Assembly: GCA_040757355.1 (NCBI GenBank)
Contig: JBFLWY010000001.1
Location: 1 to 64,000 of the forward strand
Direction: 5' to 3'
Length of the DNA stretch: 64,000 nucleotides
From: DTYU01 sp040757355
GTDB lineage: Bacteria; Bacillota; Desulfotomaculia; Desulfotomaculales; Ammonificaceae
A program made the translations under genes and the position numbers. Shown piece after piece: positions 59,709 through 64,000 of this stretch. Every line of letters starts with the position of its first letter. Within the stretch, counting starts at the first letter, position 1. The notes under the pieces are model-generated. The model saw only the letters and a program-made list of their open reading frames with translations. It had not been told where the DNA came from and ran no database searches.

Positions 59709-59921
59709 CCGGTAATGAAAATGTTTCAACCGCTTAGGCTTTGTTCTCTTATAAACGTCGAACGTCGAACGGACCTCAAAGGTTTGTCAGTATAAGGTTA
59801 AACGTATTTTCGGAGGAGGACTTCTACTACCAGCCCAAAGGGAACAGCAACAGACACCGCTACTTTATTACCGGCCGGCGCGTTCCTTAGGGGCGTTCGG
59901 CAAAGGCGCTGTAACCCTTAT

Positions 59922-60419
59922 TTAAAAGACCACCACGCTGACCCGCTGGTCGCCCAGCGTCATGCCGACAGTGACCGCGTAAGTCTTTTCTCCAACGGTC
60001 TTGCTGAAAGAAAGCGTCTTGATGTCGTCGCGCGGCGCTTCAGTCATGAAATCAAAACCTTTGGTTCCCAGTTCTTTCTTTAATGCTTCCACATCATCAG
60101 CCTTCGTTTGCCGCTTCAGCGCATAGGTGAAGTGGCTTCCGCCGCCTCCCTGGCCCATCTGGCCTCCCATCTCAAAGAACACCGACAGCTTTGCGCCACC
60201 GAATACTTCGGTGAATGCCGCCCGGAGGTCCTTGTCGAGCGTCTTGGCGAGGTCATTACTCGGGGTTACCTCTTCAACCGTGTCGAAGTCAATAGCGGTG
60301 GGTTGAATCGGCCGTGCCATGCCGGGCATTGTAGGCTGGGATTGCTCGGGTGCTTTCTTGCCGCAGCCTGCAACGACTACAGCTAACACGCAAATCAAGA
60401 CTGTTAAGATTAATCTCAT
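59922..60419 (-). CDS. Small lipoprotein of unknown function
   Basis: A 165-residue protein with a lipoprotein signal peptide (MRLILTVLICVLAVVVAGC, lipobox VAGC, Cys19). The mature part contains a Met/Gly-rich loop (EMGGQMGQGGGGSHF) and ends in a hydrophobic VVVF. No domain was recognised. The start is ATG 60419 after AGGAGGAATTT; an upstream frame begins at 60452. It stands alone, divergent from rph, and should be anchored to the outer face of the membrane. Confidence 0.78.
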   Translation of the reverse strand: MRLILTVLICVLAVVVAGCGKKAPEQSQPTMPGMARPIQPTAIDFDTVEEVTPSNDLAKTLDKDLRAAFTEVFGGAKLSVFFEMGGQMGQGGGGSHFTYALKRQTKADDVEALKKELGTKGFDFMTEAPRDDIKTLSFSKTVGEKTYAVTVGMTLGDQRVSVVVF

Positions 60420-60601
60420 GAAATTCCTCCTGATAATTCGTACTATCCTCAAAACCTGAAACGGATGGATTATCTTCCATTAGCGCGTCAGCGGCCCGAC
60501 CGGAACCGAAAACCAGCGCTTCAATATAAACTTCGACCTGCGCCGTCTTATTCCTGTCCTTAGCGAAAAAAAATTTTTACGAGGTCTCTGTATGCACAAA
60601 C

Positions 60602-60630
60602 TTGTCTTTTTCTGGGCACAATGGTAGGAT
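60602..60630 (+). promoter_or_regulatory. Probable sigma-A promoter of rph-rdgB
   Basis: TTGTCT (60602-60607), 17 bases and TAGGAT (60625-60630) lie about 34 bases before the RNase PH start. The match to consensus is moderate. Confidence 0.5.
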
Positions 60631-60663
60631 GGGTGGTAGATTGGTACAACGGAGGGATGCGCT

Positions 60664-61449
60664 TTGCGCAGGGAAGGGCGCGGACCGTCGGAACTTCGGC
60701 CGGTGAGGATTTTACCGGGTTACAACAAGTATGCAGAGGGCTCCGTTCTGATTGAAGTCGGTGGTACGCTAATCGTATGTACCGCCTCAGTTGACGATAA
60801 AGCCCCGCCGTTTTTAAAGGGAACCGGCAAGGGATGGGTGACCGCGGAATACGGAATGCTCCCCCGCGCGACTGAAACAAGGAGCGTGCGGGAGGCTGCC
60901 AAAGGCCGTCCGGGCGGCAGGACGCTTGAAATACAACGGCTTATCGGCCGGTCGCTGCGGTCGGTGGTGGACCTGGAAGCACTCGGCGAACGAACCGTTA
61001 TCGTTGACTGTGACGTTCTGCAGGCGGACGGCGGCACGCGGACCGCGTCGATTACCGGCGGTTTCGTTGCGCTGGTCTACGCTCTCGACTGGCTTCGCAA
61101 CGAAGGGGCACTCGAGTTTTTGCCCGTATACGATTTCGTGGCCGCAGTCAGCGTGGGGAGGTTGGGAGGAGAACTCCTGCTGGATCTTTCTTTTGTAGAA
61201 GATTCGCTGGCCGGTGTGGACATGAACGTGGTAATGACTGGGAGCGGACGCCTGGTGGAAATCCAGGGAACCGGCGAAGAGGAGACCTTTTCCCGGCAAG
61301 AACTGGACCTGATGCTGGACCTCGCGGCCGGCGGCATCGCCCGCCTGGTGGAAAAGCAGCGGGAAGCGCTGGGTAACCTTGCTACTTTCATCGGAGGGAT
61401 AGGTATTGCGGCGGCTGGTAGTGGCGACGACAAACCCGGGAAAGCTTAA
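60664..61449 (+). CDS. rph: Ribonuclease PH
   Basis: A 261-residue phosphorolytic 3'-5' exoribonuclease that trims tRNA 3' ends. Family blocks are RPVRILPGYNKYAEGSVLIEVGGT, GWVTAEYGMLPRATETR, GRTLEIQRLIGRSLRSVVDL, DCDVLQADGGTRTASITGGFVAL and VEIQGTGEEETFSRQELD. The C-terminus is longer than usual because it runs into the overlap with rdgB (44 bases). The start is TTG 60664 after GGAGGG. Confidence 0.95.
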   Translation: MRREGRGPSELRPVRILPGYNKYAEGSVLIEVGGTLIVCTASVDDKAPPFLKGTGKGWVTAEYGMLPRATETRSVREAAKGRPGGRTLEIQRLIGRSLRSVVDLEALGERTVIVDCDVLQADGGTRTASITGGFVALVYALDWLRNEGALEFLPVYDFVAAVSVGRLGGELLLDLSFVEDSLAGVDMNVVMTGSGRLVEIQGTGEEETFSRQELDLMLDLAAGGIARLVEKQREALGNLATFIGGIGIAAAGSGDDKPGKA

Positions 61450-62005
61450 AGAAATTGAATCGATCCTCTCCTCCTTGGGCTTGGAGATAGTCTCGGTAGG
61501 TGCCTACCCCGGTTTACCGGAGGTGGAAGAGGACGGCGATACCTTTGAGGATAACGCCGTAAAAAAAGCGCGCTTGACGGCAGAAGCGACCGGGGAAGTG
61601 GTTTTAGCCGACGATTCAGGGCTTGAAGTCGAGCATCTTGCCGGTGCACCGGGAGTCCACTCGGCGCGTTTTGCCGGCGAGCCGAAAAGCGACGCCGCTA
61701 ACAACGCCAAGCTCCTGAAGCTCCTTGAAGGTGTACCCGAAAAAAGGCGCCGCGCCCGGTTCCGGTGCGTAATAGCGGTGGCGGTTCCCGGAGGGCCGGT
61801 TCTTACCGCGGAGGGCACGTGCGAAGGGTACATCCTTAACGAACTAAGGGGTACCGGTGGTTTCGGGTACGACCCCTTGTTTTTTCTACCCGAATTCGGG
61901 AAAACGTTTGCAGAGCTACCCCCCGAGGTGAAGAACAAGGTTAGCCACCGGGGGGCGGCGCTGGCAGGGATCAGAGAAAAGCTGGCCGAGTTTTTGCACA
62001 ATTAA
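61406..62005 (+). CDS. rdgB: XTP/dITP diphosphatase (RdgB/HAM1 family)
   Basis: A 199-residue nucleotide-pool cleaner hydrolysing non-canonical purine triphosphates. Visible are VVATTNPGKLKEI, VLADDSGLEVEHLAGAPGVHSARFAG, GTGGFGYDPLFFLPEFGKTFAEL and the C-terminal KNKVSHRGAAL. The start is TTG 61406 after GGAGGG, inside the end of rph, so the two are coupled. The rph-rdgB order is common in bacteria. Confidence 0.95.
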   Translation: MRRLVVATTNPGKLKEIESILSSLGLEIVSVGAYPGLPEVEEDGDTFEDNAVKKARLTAEATGEVVLADDSGLEVEHLAGAPGVHSARFAGEPKSDAANNAKLLKLLEGVPEKRRRARFRCVIAVAVPGGPVLTAEGTCEGYILNELRGTGGFGYDPLFFLPEFGKTFAELPPEVKNKVSHRGAALAGIREKLAEFLHN

Positions 62006-62381
62006 GGGTGCATATAAAATTTATAAAATTAAGGGGACACCATAAAATTAAGGGGACACCATACTTAATTTTTCTTTTTTTTCTTAGAACCATGAAAACC
62101 ACCAGTTATCCCGCTGCGTAGTATGGCGGTGCATACCGGGTGTCACTATTCGCGCTTATTTTTGCCGGTATTATGCTGCAGGCACTGGAACCAAGAATAA
62201 TAATTCGGTATGGTGTCCCCATGAATTCCCCATGAATTCCCTGAGATTTCGTCGTGAGTGAGCCGGATCCCCTTGGGTAAGATTTTAAGTGAGTGACTGC
62301 GTAGCTTTGACATTTAGCGGACTTGAAGTTATAATGTTATTCGTAACCGACATCCGACGTCTGGTATCCGACCTCTGAATT
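62006..62381. repeat. REP/RAYT-like remnant between rdgB and tRNA-Gly
   Basis: AAAATTAAGGGGACACCAT occurs twice (62026-62044 and 62044-62062), the second followed by ACTTAATTTT. GGTATGGTGTCCCCATGAAT lies inverted at 62207-62226. These face each other across about 140 bases with no coding content, as expected for a non-autonomous element or decayed end pair. A word at 47709-47730 matches. Confidence 0.55.
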
Positions 62382-62455
62382 GCGGGTGTAGCTCAGTGGC
62401 AGAGCACCGGCCTTCCAAGCCGGCTACGTGGGTTCGATTCCCATCACCCGCTCCA
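62382..62455 (+). tRNA. tRNA-Gly (anticodon TCC)
   Basis: A complete cloverleaf of 74 bases with encoded CCA. The acceptor GCGGGTG pairs with CACCCGC, the D arm holds AGCTCAGTGGCAGAGC, the anticodon loop is CTTCCAA (TCC), and GTTCGATTC forms the T loop. The anticodon identifies glycine. Confidence 0.97.
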
Positions 62456-62629
62456 AAAAACGTTCTACGTTCAAGCTAAAGGGATGGAATTTGGGGTCCG
62501 TTCGAAGTTCAAAGTTCACGGTTCACAGTTTGAAGTTGAGAAGTTCAAGGCATAATGTTGTAAGTTCTATATTCTGACTACTGGTTTCTGAATTCTGACG
62601 TCCGGCGACTGACGACCGACATCCGTTTC
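62456..62629. repeat. Spacer of GTTCAAAGTTCA-type words between two tRNA genes
   Basis: About 170 bases of near-repetitive words (CGTTCAAGC, GGTCCGTTCGAAGTTCAAAG, ACGGTTCACAGTTTGAAG, then TGACGTCCGGCGACTGACGACCGAC). GGTCCGTTCGAAG is the inverted form of the GAACGGACC family seen at 19.8 and 59.75 kb. No gene. Confidence 0.55.
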
Positions 62630-62705
62630 GTCCCGGTAGCTCAGTGGATAGAGCAGCGGCCTTCTAAGCCGCGGGCCGGGGGTTCGAATCCCTCCCGGGA
62701 CGCCA
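62630..62705 (+). tRNA. tRNA-Arg (anticodon TCT)
   Basis: A complete 76-base cloverleaf with encoded CCA. The acceptor GTCCCGG pairs with CCGGGAC, the D arm is AGCTCAGTGGATAGAGC, the anticodon loop is CTTCTAA (TCT), and GTTCGAATC forms the T loop. A superoxide dismutase remnant ends immediately at its 3' side. Confidence 0.97.
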
Positions 62706-63160
62706 TCATTTTTCCTCCCCAAGCGGTATCTGCGCCTGCGGCGCCGATTCGAGGCGTCGCTCCACCTTGTGCCAGTTGACGACCTGCCACCAGGCGTCGA
62801 TGTAGTCACGGCGGCGGTTCTGGTAGTACGCGTGCTCCCAGACGTCGAGCACCAGGATGGGAATACCGCCCCACTGAGTGAGGTTCTGGTGCTTTTCGGC
62901 TGTTAGAAGCTCCAGGCGGTACCAGGCGGGATGCCAAACAAGGACCGCCCAGCCTGACCCTTCCACCTGAGTTGCCGCTGCACTGAACGGCTCCTTAAAG
63001 GCGGAGCAACTGTCGAAATATCCTGTAATATATTTTCGGGTAAAGGGGCAGGGCTCCCCGCCGCCCCGGGGTATCATAACGGTCCAGTAAATGCTGTGCA
63101 GAATGTGGCCGGAACCGTGGACAGGGAGCTTAATGTCCAGGTTAAGGCGCGTATTATATC
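62706..63160 (-). pseudogene. Fe/Mn superoxide dismutase, N-terminally truncated remnant
   Basis: The frame encodes the C-terminal two-thirds of a superoxide dismutase: LPVHGSGHILHSIYW, PRGGGEP, SGWAVLVWHPAWYRLELL, then VLDVWEHAYYQNRRRDYIDAWWQVVNW. It keeps three of the four metal ligands (His in LHSIYW; Asp and His in DVWEH). The N-terminal domain with the first ligand (HHxxYV region) is missing, and a TAA lies upstream with no usable start before MIPRG (63077). It is very probably inactive. The stop codon abuts the tRNA-Arg 3' end. Confidence 0.8.
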
Positions 63161-63270
63161 CGGCGAGTCGAAGAGATTACGGGTTGCAAAGTTAAATTGG
63201 TTGAAGAGGATGCTGCTTAATACTGCTATAAGTGGCAGATAGTGGGGTTTTTGGGAAGGAGGACGTGACT

Positions 63271-64000
63271 TTGAGTTTTACCGCTGCCTATAACCGGTTG
63301 GGGGAGGAGGAAATCAAAAAGCGTGTTGCGGCGGGCTACCGCCGGTTGAGGTGCTGCGATATCTGCCCCCGCCGCTGTGCCGTAAACCGGTTGAAGGGTG
63401 AGTTAGGTGCTTGCCGCGGCGGCCGCGAGCCCGTTGTTTCGAGCTTCGGACCGCACTTCGGCGAAGAGGCCCCCCTCGTCGGCCACAACGGATCGGGGAC
63501 CATTTTCTTTGCCTATTGTACTTTGAACTGCGTCTTCTGCCAAAACTATGAACTCAGCCATCTGGGCATGGGAGAGGCGGTGAGTGTAGCCGAACTCGCC
63601 CGGGTGATGCTGACCTTGGAAAAGTTGGGGTGCCACAACATTAACCTGGTCAGTCCCACACACTTCGTACCGCAAATCCTGGCCGCGCTCGTAAAGGCCA
63701 TGGGTGCGGGACTCAACCTGCCGATTGTGTACAACACCGGTGGTTACGAAAACCCGGAGACACTGAAACTCCTGGACGGCGTGGTGGACATCTACATGCC
63801 CGATTTTAAGTACACCGACCCCGGCGCGGCGGGAAAATATTCCGGCGCCGGGGATTATCCGGAGGTTGTAAAGGAAGCGCTGAAAGAGATGCAGCGGCAG
63901 GTGGGGGACCTGGTTTTGGACAAGAGGGGCATCGCCAACCGCGGACTTCTGGTAAGGCACCTTGTTCTGCCCGGAAACATAGCTAATACCGAAGAAGTGG
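63271..64000 (+). CDS. PflX-like radical SAM protein, 5' part
   Basis: The gene runs off the right edge, with about 243 residues visible. Four Cys (CCDICPRRC) and a GACRGG loop come early, then the radical SAM motif CTLNCVFCQN, NLVSPTHFVPQIL and YNTGGYENPETLKLLDGVVDIYMPDFKY. This is the COG1313 group, homologous to pyruvate formate-lyase activating enzymes, whose target is unknown. The start is TTG 63271 after AAGGAGG; GTG 63265 is too close to the site. Confidence 0.88.
   Translation, partial: MSFTAAYNRLGEEEIKKRVAAGYRRLRCCDICPRRCAVNRLKGELGACRGGREPVVSSFGPHFGEEAPLVGHNGSGTIFFAYCTLNCVFCQNYELSHLGMGEAVSVAELARVMLTLEKLGCHNINLVSPTHFVPQILAALVKAMGAGLNLPIVYNTGGYENPETLKLLDGVVDIYMPDFKYTDPGAAGKYSGAGDYPEVVKEALKEMQRQVGDLVLDKRGIANRGLLVRHLVLPGNIANTEEV

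Larger units (their letters stand above)
59118..59921. other. Repeat-rich 800-base spacer
   Basis: No gene is recognised; short frames here are not convincing. It contains direct and inverted AGCACTCAAT words (59431-59616), a GC-rich fold-back (59623-59708) and a GAACGGACC word at 59751-59775. The left end should contain the IclR promoter. Confidence 0.6.

Overview
The window is a chromosomal stretch of a GC-rich, endospore-forming Gram-positive anaerobe, most like the Desulfotomaculum/Pelotomaculum group (Peptococcaceae and relatives). This rests on the gene families present: Amj, GatCAB, a LeuCD-type aconitase, bifunctional nuclease, KamA-type aminomutase and a possible small acid-soluble spore protein. 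It also rests on strong GGAGG ribosome sites, many TTG/GTG starts, and intergenic 'word' repeats of a kind common in those genomes. No rRNA gene is present, so the assignment is inference.

Layout. 1-2.2 kb (minus): 5' part of a copper-type P-ATPase and a small DUF5320-like protein with its own terminator and a palindromic operator candidate. 2.5-11.3 kb (plus): housekeeping genes pcrA, amj, ligA, gatC, gatA, gatB. 11.4-15.8 kb (plus): a citrate/homocitrate-synthase-like enzyme, a two-subunit LeuCD-type aconitase and an NAD-type isocitrate dehydrogenase, interrupted by a four-helix-bundle gene flanked by inverted repeats. This set best fits an oxidative route from oxaloacetate and acetyl-CoA to 2-oxoglutarate. 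15.9-21 kb (minus): class A penicillin-binding protein, phosphomannomutase and mannose-1-phosphate guanylyltransferase. 21.2-23.1 kb: a possible spore protein, a broken IS21-type element and the stump of a nucleotide-sugar gene.

23.2-42.1 kb (minus): a large surface-glycan locus. It has nonulosonate-type synthase (NeuB) and CMP-sugar synthetase genes, a transketolase, HAD phosphatase, aldehyde dehydrogenase and SDR. It also has several glycosyltransferases, an APS kinase plus sulfotransferase pair, and a Wzm/Wzt exporter. Together they suggest an exported, probably sulfated glycan containing a CMP-activated acidic sugar. The middle (about 30.7-38.5 kb) is visibly AT-richer than its surroundings, which suggests horizontal acquisition.

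42.4-48.6 kb: a Uma2 protein, an SDR, then a cyclic-di-AMP (ydaO-type) riboswitch with promoter and terminator in front of a glutamate 2,3-aminomutase gene. This is a compact osmolyte-synthesis unit. A DUF6922/AbiEii-type toxin-antitoxin pair, a zinc-ribbon protein, a bifunctional nuclease and UppP with a structured leader follow. 48.9-59.1 kb (minus): a thioesterase and an acetate module (DnaQ-like exonuclease, cNMP/CBS/DUF294 protein, acetate symporter, DUF485 protein, acetyl-CoA synthetase), then a second acyl-CoA synthetase with an IclR regulator. 59.1-64 kb: a repeat-rich spacer with a long GC hairpin, a lipoprotein, RNase PH and XTP/dITP pyrophosphatase. Two tRNA genes (Gly-TCC, Arg-TCT), a superoxide dismutase remnant and the start of a PflX-like radical SAM gene complete the window.
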